From: Bifidobacterium sp. ESL0800
Lineage (GTDB): Bacteria > Actinomycetota > Actinomycetes > Actinomycetales > Bifidobacteriaceae
Direction: 5' to 3'
NCBI RefSeq assembly: GCF_029395355.1
Contig: NZ_CP113913.1
Coordinates: 1,302,001-1,366,000, forward strand
DNA length: 64,000 nucleotides
Under the pieces are notes generated by a model. That model did no database searches. It was not told where the DNA came from and was given only the letters and a program-made list of their open reading frames with translations. Both the position numbers and the translations under genes were made by a program. How positions within the stretch are numbered: position 1 is the stretch's first letter; each line of letters begins with the position of its first letter. Of this stretch, positions 34,815 to 43,087 are shown piece by piece.

Positions 34815-36821
34815 TCACTTGCCGGACGGGGTGCCGTCGATCACGTCGTGGGCGATGTCGGCGACGACCGGGACGATCATCGGCTTGCGATGAAGCTGAC
34901 GGGAGACCCAGCCACCGATGGTGCGGCGCATGATCTGCTGGAGCTTGTGGGTATCGTGGGTGCCCTGCATCATCGCGTCCTCGAGCTGACCGACGATCTG
35001 GCGACGCACCTTGTCGAGATCGCTCTCGTCATCGGGAATCGCGTTCATATAGACCTTCGGGCCGGAGATGACGTTCTTGGCGTCGGTATCGACCACGGCG
35101 AAGATGGAAACGAAGCCTTCGGTGCCGAGGATCTTGCGCTTCTCGAGCTCGTCGTCGGTCAGCTCACCGACGGTATCGCCATCGACGTAGACGTAGGCGC
35201 ACGGCACAGAACCGACGACCGCGGCCTGGCCGTGATAGAGATCGACCACATCGCCGTCCTCGGCGAGCACGACGTTCTTCGGATCGACGCCGGTCTTGAC
35301 GGCCACCAGGCCGTTGGCGACCAGGTGGCGGTTCTCTCCGTGGATCGGCATGACGCACTTGGGCTTCAGGATGTTGTAGAAGTAGGTGAGCTCGCCTTCG
35401 TTGGAGTGGCCGGAGACGTGGATCTTCGCGTTGTCGCGGTTGACCACGCGCGCGCCCTTCTGGACGAGCTTGTTGATCATGCCGTAGACCTCGTTCTCGT
35501 TGCCGGGAATGAGGGAGCTGGCCATCACGACGGTGTCGAACTCGTTGATGGTGATGTCGCGGTGGGTGCCGTCGGCGATGCGGCCGAGCGCGGCCATCGG
35601 CTCGCCCTGCGAACCGGTGCACATGTAGACCAGCTTGTTGTCTTGAATATCCTTGGCCTTCTTCAGATCGACCACGGTGCCTTCGGGGATATGCAGATAG
35701 CCGAGATCGGCGGCGATGGACATGTTGCGCACCATCGAACGGCCAACGAAGACGACCTTGCGGCCGACCTTGTGCGCGGCGTCGACGACCTGCTGGACGC
35801 GGTGGACGTGGCTGGAGAAGCTGGCGACGATGATCTTGCGGGTAGCCTCGCTGAAGGCACGCTCGAGCTCGGGGCCGATGGTGCTTTCGGGACGCACGAA
35901 GCCGGGGACCTCGGCGTTGGTGGAATCGACCATCACCAGGTCGACGCCCTTCTCGCCGAGCTTGCCGAATTCCACCAAATCTGTAATACGATGGTCGATG
36001 GGCAGCTGGTCGAGTTTGAAGTCGCCGGTGTCGATGACGGTGCCGGCAGGCGTGTTGATGCACACAGCCAATGCATCCGGGATGGAGTGCGTGACGGCGA
36101 CGAACTCGAGGTTGAACGGGCCGACCTTGAGCTTGTCGCGGCCGTTGACCTCGACGCAACGCGGGTTCTGATGATGCTCCTCGCACTTGGCCTTGACGAA
36201 GGCGAGCGTGAGCTTCGAGCCGATCAGCGGGATGTCAGGGCGAAGGTTCAGCAGGTAGGGCACGCCGCCGATGTGGTCTTCGTGACCGTGGGTCAGCACG
36301 AGCGCCTCGATATCGTCAAGCCTGTCCTTGATATAGCTGAAATCAGGGAGGATGAGATCGACGCCGGGCTGCTCCTCGTCGGGGAAGAGCACACCGCAAT
36401 CGACCAGCAGCAGATGGCCGTTGTATTCGACCACGTTCATGTTGCGGCCGATTTCACCCAAGCCGCCGAGCGGGACGATACGCATCGAGCCCTTGCGGTA
36501 CTTCGGCGGGGCGATCAGCACGGCGTCCTGGTTGGGCGAGGTGCCGGGAGTGCGCGAAACCGTACGCGGGTTGGAACGGCGGCCACCAGAGCGGCTTCCG
36601 CCACGTGGGGCACGAGACGAATTCGAGCCGCTCGACCGACGTCCGCCCGAACGGGAGGAGCTACGGGATTCGCTACGCTTGCTGCTTGTGCGTTTCTCAC
36701 CGCTCTTGGCACTCGTGCGCTTTTCGGAATTCTCGGCAACTTCTTCGCTTTTGCGAGCGCGTGCCTTGCTGGCGCTGCCACGGCGATGCGTGGCGGTAGT
36801 TTTTTCTTTTGTTTCTGTCAT
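34815..36821 (-). CDS. rnj: Ribonuclease J
   Basis: 668 residues. A metallo-beta-lactamase/beta-CASP RNase with both 5'-exo and endo activity on mRNA and rRNA precursors. The zinc motif THGHEDHIGG has H178, H180, D182 and H183; the beta-CASP motifs appear as SSHVHRVQQV, CTGSQGEP and HVSGHSNEGEL. About 105 N-terminal residues are a basic, Ser/Arg/Gly-rich tail absent from Bacillus RNase J; such tails occur in actinobacteria and may bind RNA. The ribosome binding site is weak (AAAGAA). It lies downstream of dapB-dapA but is separated from it by a good terminator. Confidence 0.95.
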   Translation of the reverse strand: MTETKEKTTATHRRGSASKARARKSEEVAENSEKRTSAKSGEKRTSSKRSESRSSSRSGGRRSSGSNSSRAPRGGSRSGGRRSNPRTVSRTPGTSPNQDAVLIAPPKYRKGSMRIVPLGGLGEIGRNMNVVEYNGHLLLVDCGVLFPDEEQPGVDLILPDFSYIKDRLDDIEALVLTHGHEDHIGGVPYLLNLRPDIPLIGSKLTLAFVKAKCEEHHQNPRCVEVNGRDKLKVGPFNLEFVAVTHSIPDALAVCINTPAGTVIDTGDFKLDQLPIDHRITDLVEFGKLGEKGVDLVMVDSTNAEVPGFVRPESTIGPELERAFSEATRKIIVASFSSHVHRVQQVVDAAHKVGRKVVFVGRSMVRNMSIAADLGYLHIPEGTVVDLKKAKDIQDNKLVYMCTGSQGEPMAALGRIADGTHRDITINEFDTVVMASSLIPGNENEVYGMINKLVQKGARVVNRDNAKIHVSGHSNEGELTYFYNILKPKCVMPIHGENRHLVANGLVAVKTGVDPKNVVLAEDGDVVDLYHGQAAVVGSVPCAYVYVDGDTVGELTDDELEKRKILGTEGFVSIFAVVDTDAKNVISGPKVYMNAIPDDESDLDKVRRQIVGQLEDAMMQGTHDTHKLQQIMRRTIGGWVSRQLHRKPMIVPVVADIAHDVIDGTPSGK

Positions 36822-36882
36822 ATTCTTTAACTGTTTTCTGTTTTCTTAGTGTCCGCACCTGTGTGTGGACGAGGTATAAAAA

Positions 36883-36902
36883 CAGCGGACGAAAGCCCGC
36901 TG
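36883..36902 (-). terminator. Rho-independent terminator of dapB-dapA
   Basis: Eight-bp stem (36883-36890 with 36895-36902, one mismatch-type pair) with a four-base loop and five T on the minus strand (36878-36882), 80 bp beyond the dapA stop. Confidence 0.85.
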
Positions 36903-36981
36903 GACGCTTACGCGCCGCCGACTTCCCCGCTGCAATGAGTAGTGCTTTTGCCTTGCTGTATCGTCAAAACCTTCTTAAAAC

Positions 36982-37893
36982 CTAGGCATCCAGGATACCG
37001 GCAGCGACCATACCCTGATGGGCACGCTCAAATTCCGCTTGGCCCGGACCGACATTCGGCAGGCGCATCGTGGTCTCGTCGAGCCATCCGCGCTCGTGCA
37101 GCGCGGCCTTGGCGAGCACACCCTGGAATCCGGTGCCGTTGATGGCATCGACCAGCGGGGCCAGACGAACCGCAAGGCGCTGGGCCTGACGGATATCACC
37201 GCGGTCGAAGGCATCGGCGAGCTGGCGCATCGGGTCGGACGCGACGTGGGCAATCACCGAAATGATGCCGACGGCCCCGATGGAAAGGAACGGCAAGAAC
37301 AGCGCGTCGTCGCCGGAGTACCAGGTCAGACCGGTTTCCATACGCTTGCGCACCGCTCCGGCGATGTCCCCCGTGGCGTCCTTGACCGCCTTGATATTCT
37401 CGAGCCCGGCCAGCCGACGGTAGGTCTCCAGTTCAAGATGCACGCCCGTACGTCCTGGGACGTCGTAGACGATGATCGGCTTGTCCGCCGATTCGTTGAC
37501 CGCCTGATAATGGCGGAAAATGCCTTCCTGCGAAGGACGGGAATAGTAAGGAGCGACCACCAGCACCGCGTCGGCGCCGGCCTCCTGCGTCTGCTCGACC
37601 ATACGTACCGTATGGGCGGTGTCGTTGGAACCCGCGCCGGAAATCACCGGCACGTCGACGGCCTCCTTGACCACTTCAACGAGCTTGACCTTCTCATCCA
37701 TGTGGGTGACCGGGGATTCACCGGTGGTGCCGTTGACCAGCAGGCCGTCGGCCCCGGAGGCGACCAAATGCTTGGCCAATGCCGCGGATGCCTCGAAATC
37801 GATGGAACCATCCCCGAGCATCGGCGTGACCATAGCGGGAATAACACGGCCGAATGGCGCCGGATCAAGAAGATGCATAGAAGACTCACTCAT
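36982..37893 (-). CDS. dapA: 4-Hydroxy-tetrahydrodipicolinate synthase
   Basis: 303 residues. Condenses pyruvate with aspartate semialdehyde, the first step of the diaminopimelate/lysine branch. Schiff-base K171 (IKAVKDATGD), Y143 (IVYDVPGRTG) and the N54-G-T56-T57 loop (NGTTGES) are all present. The ribosome binding site before ATG 37893 is poor; ATG at 37878 (MHLLDP) is an alternative. Coupled in an operon with dapB, 43 bp apart. Confidence 0.96.
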   Translation of the reverse strand: MSESSMHLLDPAPFGRVIPAMVTPMLGDGSIDFEASAALAKHLVASGADGLLVNGTTGESPVTHMDEKVKLVEVVKEAVDVPVISGAGSNDTAHTVRMVEQTQEAGADAVLVVAPYYSRPSQEGIFRHYQAVNESADKPIIVYDVPGRTGVHLELETYRRLAGLENIKAVKDATGDIAGAVRKRMETGLTWYSGDDALFLPFLSIGAVGIISVIAHVASDPMRQLADAFDRGDIRQAQRLAVRLAPLVDAINGTGFQGVLAKAALHERGWLDETTMRLPNVGPGQAEFERAHQGMVAAGILDA

Positions 37894-37936
37894 ACTTCAA
37901 CGCTACTTGCCGGGCGGGACGCTTAACGTCCCTACC

Positions 37937-38689
37937 TTAAAGGTCGAGGAACGCGTCGAGGCCTACGGTCAGGCCGGGGTGGGAACCGGAGGCGAGGTTG
38001 CGCACGGCCAACAGGACGCCGGACATGAAGGAGGCGCGGTCGAAGCTGTCGGCGCGGATGACGAGCTGCTCGCCGGTGTTGCCCAGCAGGACTTCCTCGT
38101 GGGCGTTTAGGCCCTGCAAGCGCACGGCATGGACGTGGACACCGTCGACGACCTGACCGCGCGAGGCCGCCTCACCTTGCGTACCATCGGGCATCGGGGA
38201 GCAACCGGCCTGCTTTCGGGCCTCGGCGATCGCCTGGGCGGTGTGGATGGCGGTGCCGGAAGGGGCGTCGACCTTGTCGGGGTGGTGCAGCTCGATGACC
38301 TCGGCGGACGTGAAGTATTTGGCGGCCTGCGCGGCGAACTTGTCGGCCAGGACCGCGGAGATGGCGAAGTTCGGGGCGATGAAGACCGCCTGATCGTGGC
38401 GCGGTGCCTTGGCAAGTGCGGCCTTGACCTGATCGAGCTTCTCGGCGGTCCAACCGGTGGTACCGACCACGACGTTGACACCTTGAGCCACGAGTTTCAG
38501 CACATTATCCAGTGAGGCGTTCGGCACGGTGAACTCCACCGCTACGTCGGTGTTGTCCGGCGTAATGGCGGCGATATCGTCATTCTCACCGACTTGCTGC
38601 GCGACTTGCATATCGTCCGCGGCCTTGACCGCCTCGACCACACTGCCGCCCATGCGTCCCTGCGCACCGACCACTGAAACTCTGATCAT
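37937..38689 (-). CDS. dapB: 4-Hydroxy-tetrahydrodipicolinate reductase
   Basis: 250 residues. Reduces the DapA product with NAD(P)H. GAQGRMG (8-14) is the nucleotide loop, ELHHPDKVDAPSGTA carries H135, H136 and K139 of the active site, and the C-terminal DRASFMSGVLLAVR segment is family typical. GGAAGG lies 8 nt before the ATG at 38689. First gene of the dapB-dapA operon. The space upstream contains copy 1 of the TTGGTG palindrome element. Confidence 0.96.
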   Translation of the reverse strand: MIRVSVVGAQGRMGGSVVEAVKAADDMQVAQQVGENDDIAAITPDNTDVAVEFTVPNASLDNVLKLVAQGVNVVVGTTGWTAEKLDQVKAALAKAPRHDQAVFIAPNFAISAVLADKFAAQAAKYFTSAEVIELHHPDKVDAPSGTAIHTAQAIAEARKQAGCSPMPDGTQGEAASRGQVVDGVHVHAVRLQGLNAHEEVLLGNTGEQLVIRADSFDRASFMSGVLLAVRNLASGSHPGLTVGLDAFLDL

Positions 38690-38779
38690 CACTCCTACCT
38701 TCCAGCCTAAAAAACAATTCATCGTCAATCGTACAACGACAATCTCACGCTCCCCCGCATTTCCTGTATTTTGTATATG

Positions 38780-38917
38780 TTGGTGCCACCAAGTGAGCGA
38801 AATTCAACAGATTTAGGAGTCATTTGCCAGAATAACGCCATCTTGGTGCACCAAGATGGCCGATTTTTAAAGAATTGATGCCGATTTACCTGATATCGAT
38901 GCGCTTGGTGCACCAAG
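38780..38917. repeat. Triple TTGGTG-palindrome element, copy 1
   Basis: Palindromes at 38780-38792 (TTGGTGCCACCAA), 38837-38860 (24-bp perfect palindrome around TTGGTGCACCAA) and 38904-38917 (CTTGGTGCACCAAG). Centres lie 62.5 and 62 bp apart. The sequence between is unrelated to copies 2 and 3. It fills most of the 357-bp space between dapB and the DUF559 gene. Confidence 0.9.
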
Positions 38918-38954
38918 ACCACCCTAAAATTGCACTTTTCACATTTAAAACCGA

Positions 38955-39010
38955 ACGACACGCCGAAATGTGGATAACTCCGAGCATTCGACCACAGTAC
39001 CCGTTTTAGC
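38955..39010. repeat. Dispersed ~56-bp repeat, copy 2
   Basis: Partner of 25661-25718; carries one TGTGGATAA (DnaA-box-like) in the same relative place. It ends 36 bp before the DUF559 gene. Confidence 0.7.
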
Positions 39011-39046
39011 TTCACTCGGAAGGCAATAGCATTTACGCTTGAATGC

Positions 39047-40024
39047 ATGACAAACATTTATGATACGCAAAGCATCGCTTACCAACAGCTCGATGCCATC
39101 CGCAATGAAACGGCAGACTCCCTTCACGGCCTAACAGCAATATTCGGCAAAGGGATAATCGCCTGTCACACTACGGCACTCAAATTGTTACGCATTGAAC
39201 TGCCCTCACATTCCAGCATCAACCAGGATAAGATCCATATCCTCACCGACAGGAGCAACGCCGACCGATTGCCCAATGCCGAACTCATCTCCTGCCATAC
39301 ATCAAGAATCCATTTTGAACCCATTGATGTCGACGAAGTGATCTCAGCGGTTCCGCCCGTATTCGTTTGGTGGCAGATGGCCGCTTATCTCGACTGGACA
39401 GAGCTTATCGTTCTCGGCGATAGCATGATGCGCGGGAACCATGCCATTCGACGTCTTTCGCTCAGTGATTTTCAAATGTTTATGGACAAGCTGCACCCGA
39501 ATACACCACAATTGAAGAAATGCGCGACCTCATTGAGTTTTATGCGAGAGAATACGGATTCATCAATGGAAAGTCGTCTACGGATACAGTTAGCGAGACT
39601 GGGCCTAGGCGGTCTGAAAGTCAATGCCCAGGTTGCCGATCCTGAAGAAGGACATAACTGGTCGATTGATCTCGCATGGCCGAAACACCATATCGGAATT
39701 GAATATGACGGACAATATCATTTCGACAAGGCACAGGTAATCTCGGATACGCACAAAAGGCAACGACTCAGAAAAGCGGGATGGAAGATCATCACCGTCT
39801 ACGCCCAAGACTTCTATGATCTTGTCGAATTCGGCACGTATTCGGATATCTTCAAAACCATCATCTCCGCGTTGCAACAGGCATCAGGCAAACGAGTATT
39901 GGCACATGAACCATTCACTGACGCAAAGATGATCAGGCACGGCGACAACCTTCTCCTTCGCCGACGATACAGGAGATGCAGCAGTCTCGCAGCATCTGGC
40001 AACAAAACCACAATAACCGGATAA
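39047..40024 (+). CDS. DUF559-type endonuclease-like protein with AbiEi-like N-terminus
   Basis: 325 residues. The C-terminal part (about 195-285) is a Vsr/DUF559 PD-(D/E)XK fold: NWSIDLAWPKHHIGIEYDGQYHF with D208, E219 and D221, then DTHKRQRLRKAGWKIITVY. The N-terminal part (ACHTTALKLLRIELP) resembles the region before DUF559 in actinobacterial proteins once labelled AbiEi-like. These genes are common, variable and of unknown function in actinobacteria; a link to DNA repair or defence is suspected only. There is no good ribosome binding site. Both sides of the gene carry the triple-palindrome element, and a 56-bp dispersed repeat lies just upstream. Confidence 0.75.
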   Translation: MTNIYDTQSIAYQQLDAIRNETADSLHGLTAIFGKGIIACHTTALKLLRIELPSHSSINQDKIHILTDRSNADRLPNAELISCHTSRIHFEPIDVDEVISAVPPVFVWWQMAAYLDWTELIVLGDSMMRGNHAIRRLSLSDFQMFMDKLHPNTPQLKKCATSLSFMRENTDSSMESRLRIQLARLGLGGLKVNAQVADPEEGHNWSIDLAWPKHHIGIEYDGQYHFDKAQVISDTHKRQRLRKAGWKIITVYAQDFYDLVEFGTYSDIFKTIISALQQASGKRVLAHEPFTDAKMIRHGDNLLLRRRYRRCSSLAASGNKTTITG

Positions 40025-40096
40025 AAAGCGGCAAATCACCGATACACGGGATCATGCAATTCTCGATTTTTCTTTTATAACAAATTCACGCTCGTT

Positions 40097-40243
40097 TTCG
40101 GGGTCTTGGTGCCACCAAGACCCCGAATTATATAAGAATGAGTGTGAATTCACTCAATTTTGGCCTGCTTGGTGCACCAAGCAAGGCGTTTTTAATGAAT
40201 ATGGTCTTATATGTGGCAAAAAACGGGGACTTGGTGGCACCAA
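40097..40243. repeat. Triple TTGGTG-palindrome element, copy 2
   Basis: Palindromes at 40097-40127 (15-bp arms around TTGGTGCCACCAA), 40166-40183 (18-bp palindrome around TTGGTGCACCAA) and 40231-40243 (TTGGTGGCACCAA). Centres are 62.5 and 62.5 bp apart. The outer two cores are reverse complements of each other, so the element is symmetrical as a whole. It lies in the 365-bp space between the DUF559 and MFS genes. Confidence 0.9.
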
Positions 40244-40389
40244 CAACACGAAAATGAGGCGAAATGAACATTGTGGGCCGCGGCTTGCGTCGACTGCGGC
40301 TTTACAACGGCAGCATTGGGGCACGAAACGTATATCCCTGACTCCGCACGCCACATATCACCATCAGCAACTCGGGATGTCACTGCGTC

Positions 40390-41739
40390 TCAGCGTCTAC
40401 GCGCCAAAGCCCAGCCGAGCACGGCCAGGGGCACGGCGGCGAAGGTGGTGGCGATCGGCAGGAGCAGGCCGACATGCGGACTGGAGACGTCGAGCACCAT
40501 GCCGGCCAGCGACGAGCCGAAGGACGTGCCGACCGTGCCGGCGGTGGTGACCCACGAGAGGCCTTCGGTGAGGCTCGTAGGCGGGACGATGTCTTTGATG
40601 ATCAGGTTGCCGGTGGCGAACAGCGGCGAGACGCACAAGCCGGAAAGCACCGAGAAGACGCCGAGCAGGATGAGGTTGTCCATCGCCAGGCGGCAGAGCA
40701 CGTAGCCGCAGGTCAGCAGTGCCAGGTAGACCACCATATGCTTCCAGTTGGAGCCCTTGGGTTTGTGCGAGCCGAAGATGAACGCACCGACGCAGGAGCC
40801 GACGGCGAACATGGCCAGCTGAAGCCCCAGGAACTGGCTGCGGCCGATGGCCTTCATCATCGCGGTGACCGAGACGTCGAACTCGTTGAAGCTCATGTTG
40901 AAGACCACGAAGACGACCAGCAGCGGAATCACGCCGCCGTAGAGCAGCACGCTTTTGGGCTTCGGAGCGTGGGTGTGCAGCTGTTTGAGGCTCACCCCGT
41001 CCTCTTCGAGGCGCAGGCCTTCGTCGCCGCCACGATTGGCTGAGGCGGCCTTGACGTCGGCGTCCGTGGGAGAGGCCGCGACGACCGCCACGCTTTCCAG
41101 AACGGGCGGCTGGGTGCCTTTAAGACTGAAGAAAACCGCTCCTCCGAGCGCGCAGGCGATAGTGGGAACAAAGAGCTGGGAGACGGGGCTGACCGACGTG
41201 GCGAGCCCTGCGGCGAGGATCGGGCCCAAAATAAAGACCATCTCATCAATGCCGGCCTCGAGCGCATAGGCCGTGTCGAGCAGGTCGCTGTCTTTCGGGT
41301 CGCGTAGGGCGTAGGCCCAGCGGGTACGCACCAGCGCGCCGAACGCGAACTGGGTCAGGCCCATCAAAATGGCCAGCACGAACAGGACGGGAATGGAGAC
41401 GCGCGCCCACGCGGCGAACGCGAAAACCAGCATGAACAGCACGGAGACCACCAGCGCGGGCCAGCCGACCTTGCGCTGGCCGAACCGGTCGAAAAGACGG
41501 GCGTAGAACGGCGTGACGACGGCGACGGCGAGGATGTAGGCCGCGCTCATCGTGCCGGCAATCGTCCAGTTGTTGTACATATGGTTCAACGCAAGCACGA
41601 TCCCCAGGCTCATCATCGAGATCGGAAGCCTGGCCACCGCTCCGGAAATACAGAACGCCTTGGCCCCAGGAATGGCGAAAAGCCGCCCGTACGGCGACTT
41701 GTGACGCTGGCTCGACGAAGAACGCACCACGTTGCTCAT
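40390..41739 (-). CDS. MFS transporter
   Basis: 449 residues, about twelve membrane segments in two six-helix groups separated by a cytoplasmic loop (about 228-275) rich in Asp, Ala and Lys. The MFS signature between helices 2 and 3 is seen as ARLFDRFGQRKVG. It resembles drug- or metabolite-efflux permeases of actinobacteria; the substrate is not evident. Located alone between a terminator on its upstream side and the second palindrome element on its downstream side. Confidence 0.88.
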   Translation of the reverse strand: MSNVVRSSSSQRHKSPYGRLFAIPGAKAFCISGAVARLPISMMSLGIVLALNHMYNNWTIAGTMSAAYILAVAVVTPFYARLFDRFGQRKVGWPALVVSVLFMLVFAFAAWARVSIPVLFVLAILMGLTQFAFGALVRTRWAYALRDPKDSDLLDTAYALEAGIDEMVFILGPILAAGLATSVSPVSQLFVPTIACALGGAVFFSLKGTQPPVLESVAVVAASPTDADVKAASANRGGDEGLRLEEDGVSLKQLHTHAPKPKSVLLYGGVIPLLVVFVVFNMSFNEFDVSVTAMMKAIGRSQFLGLQLAMFAVGSCVGAFIFGSHKPKGSNWKHMVVYLALLTCGYVLCRLAMDNLILLGVFSVLSGLCVSPLFATGNLIIKDIVPPTSLTEGLSWVTTAGTVGTSFGSSLAGMVLDVSSPHVGLLLPIATTFAAVPLAVLGWALARRR

Positions 41740-42071
41740 TTACTTTCCACGATCCTTTCCGACAAGTCAGGATGAGGGGCGGCATCAAAATCGCGGTTTC
41801 CCCATGCCGAAACCAGCGAATCATCGCAAGACATGTCAACTACATCATTCAATGCTTTCAATGTATGTATCCAGTCTATCCGTTCTAGTCGGACGAAAGC
41901 CCGCAGCGTAACTCTTCGGTTCCGATACAGAAACGGAATCATGGAACAAACCTTGCCGAATACACGAAAAGCGGCACACGGCCGCTTTCCGAAATCCGGC
42001 AAAGGCAAACATACCAATCCATCGGTATTCATTGCATGATATCAACCGCGGTTCGTACCGCTCTCAAAGAT
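41740..42071. other. 332-bp space between acetyltransferase and MFS genes
   Basis: Contains the hairpin at 41968-41988. No other gene, RNA or repeat recognised; the remainder presumably includes the MFS promoter. Confidence 0.5.
41968..41988 (-). terminator. Rho-independent terminator of the acetyltransferase gene
   Basis: Eight-bp perfect stem (41968-41975 with 41981-41988), 5-nt loop and TTTT on the minus strand, 84 bp beyond the stop. Confidence 0.8.
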
Positions 42072-42770
42072 CTATGCAACGACCTGCTTGACCTTGGCGG
42101 GGACGCCGGCGTAGATGAACATCTTGGTGGGAGCCAGCTGCGGGTCGCGGCCGTCGTCGGGATGACGCTGCTCGTCGCGCTCGGCGACACGCTTGAGGCC
42201 ATGACGGTCGTAGAAGCTTACGTCGCAATCCGAGTCGGTGTGCAGATAGAACATCGGCACTTGCGAGCGCTCGAAATAATCCATGGTGCGGCTCCACAGC
42301 GCTCCTCCGACACCGTGGCCTCGGGAGGCGGAGGAGACCAGGAACAGCTCGACTTCGGCAGGCGCCTTGGCGTTGATGCCGGACTGGCGCTCCATGCGCC
42401 GCTCGATCTCAAAGCCGAGTTCCGTGTCCGCCAGCGCGTTGTGCCCGGCCGGGGTGGAGTTGAGCCGTTCGTCGATTTTCGCCATCTCCTGCGCGACGTT
42501 GCCGAACATCACCGGCTGGCCGGGAACCCGGGAAAGCGCGACGCCCATGAATTCGCCGTTCTTGTGGGCAATCTCGCCGCGCGTCGACGGCGCGATATAA
42601 TGCAATACAAAGTGGTAGGAGAGCAGCATCGAAAGCTTACTGTCGTTGCCGGTAAGTCCATAATGTCCCCAGGTCTCGTCGAACTGCCGGGTAATGGCCT
42701 CGACGTCACTCCAGATCATCGGGGAATACACCACTCCGATTCCGCCGTCACCGTTCGCAATATTGTGCAT
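42072..42770 (-). CDS. GNAT family N-acetyltransferase
   Basis: 232 residues. The acetyl-CoA motif A is VELFLVSSASRGHGVGGALWSRTMDYF (about residues 138-165), with the R/Q-x2-G-x-G/A pattern as RGHGVG. The C-terminal FYLHTDSDCDVSFYDRHGLKRV segment matches motif B. Substrate unknown. I set the start at 42770, with a GGAGG-AAGGA region upstream, rather than 42827. Confidence 0.8.
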   Translation of the reverse strand: MHNIANGDGGIGVVYSPMIWSDVEAITRQFDETWGHYGLTGNDSKLSMLLSYHFVLHYIAPSTRGEIAHKNGEFMGVALSRVPGQPVMFGNVAQEMAKIDERLNSTPAGHNALADTELGFEIERRMERQSGINAKAPAEVELFLVSSASRGHGVGGALWSRTMDYFERSQVPMFYLHTDSDCDVSFYDRHGLKRVAERDEQRHPDDGRDPQLAPTKMFIYAGVPAKVKQVVA

Positions 42771-43087
42771 ACGTCCTTTTCCTCCGTAGTTATTGAGCGC
42801 CTGGCGCCTGCCGGCCCCTACCGGCACGGCCGTTCATCTTCCGGCCAGAAACTTTGTTGAAAGTCAAGTCAAAAATCAAACCACTACATCATACCCATCA
42901 TCTGTTACGCTGCGAGCCATACTCGCCCAATCGGCGCGTTTGAACGCTCGCTGAGCGCAAACCACGGATACTATAGCACCGCGCGTTATACATCTTTGCC
43001 TTTTGTGTCTAGCTTTTAGCGCAAACACCTGCCACGTTTACCAACATTCGCCCCTCAGCGCCGACGTTTCGTCCTCATCGCTGACCG
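42771..43087. other. 317-bp space between AdnB-like and acetyltransferase genes
   Basis: No hairpin with a T-tract and no RNA gene recognised. A short direct repeat AGCGCAAAC occurs near 42954 and 43018. Presumably holds the acetyltransferase promoter. Confidence 0.5.

Noticed and set aside
34848..36830. 660-codon open frame antisense to RNase J
   Set aside because: Composition artefact of a high-GC gene; no ribosome binding site, no recognisable domain, and the sense strand is a complete RNase J.
38780..40243. Insertion sequence or transposon ends flanking the DUF559 gene
   Set aside because: No transposase, no terminal inverted repeat pair in the usual sense, no target-site duplication seen; the elements also occur elsewhere without such a gene.
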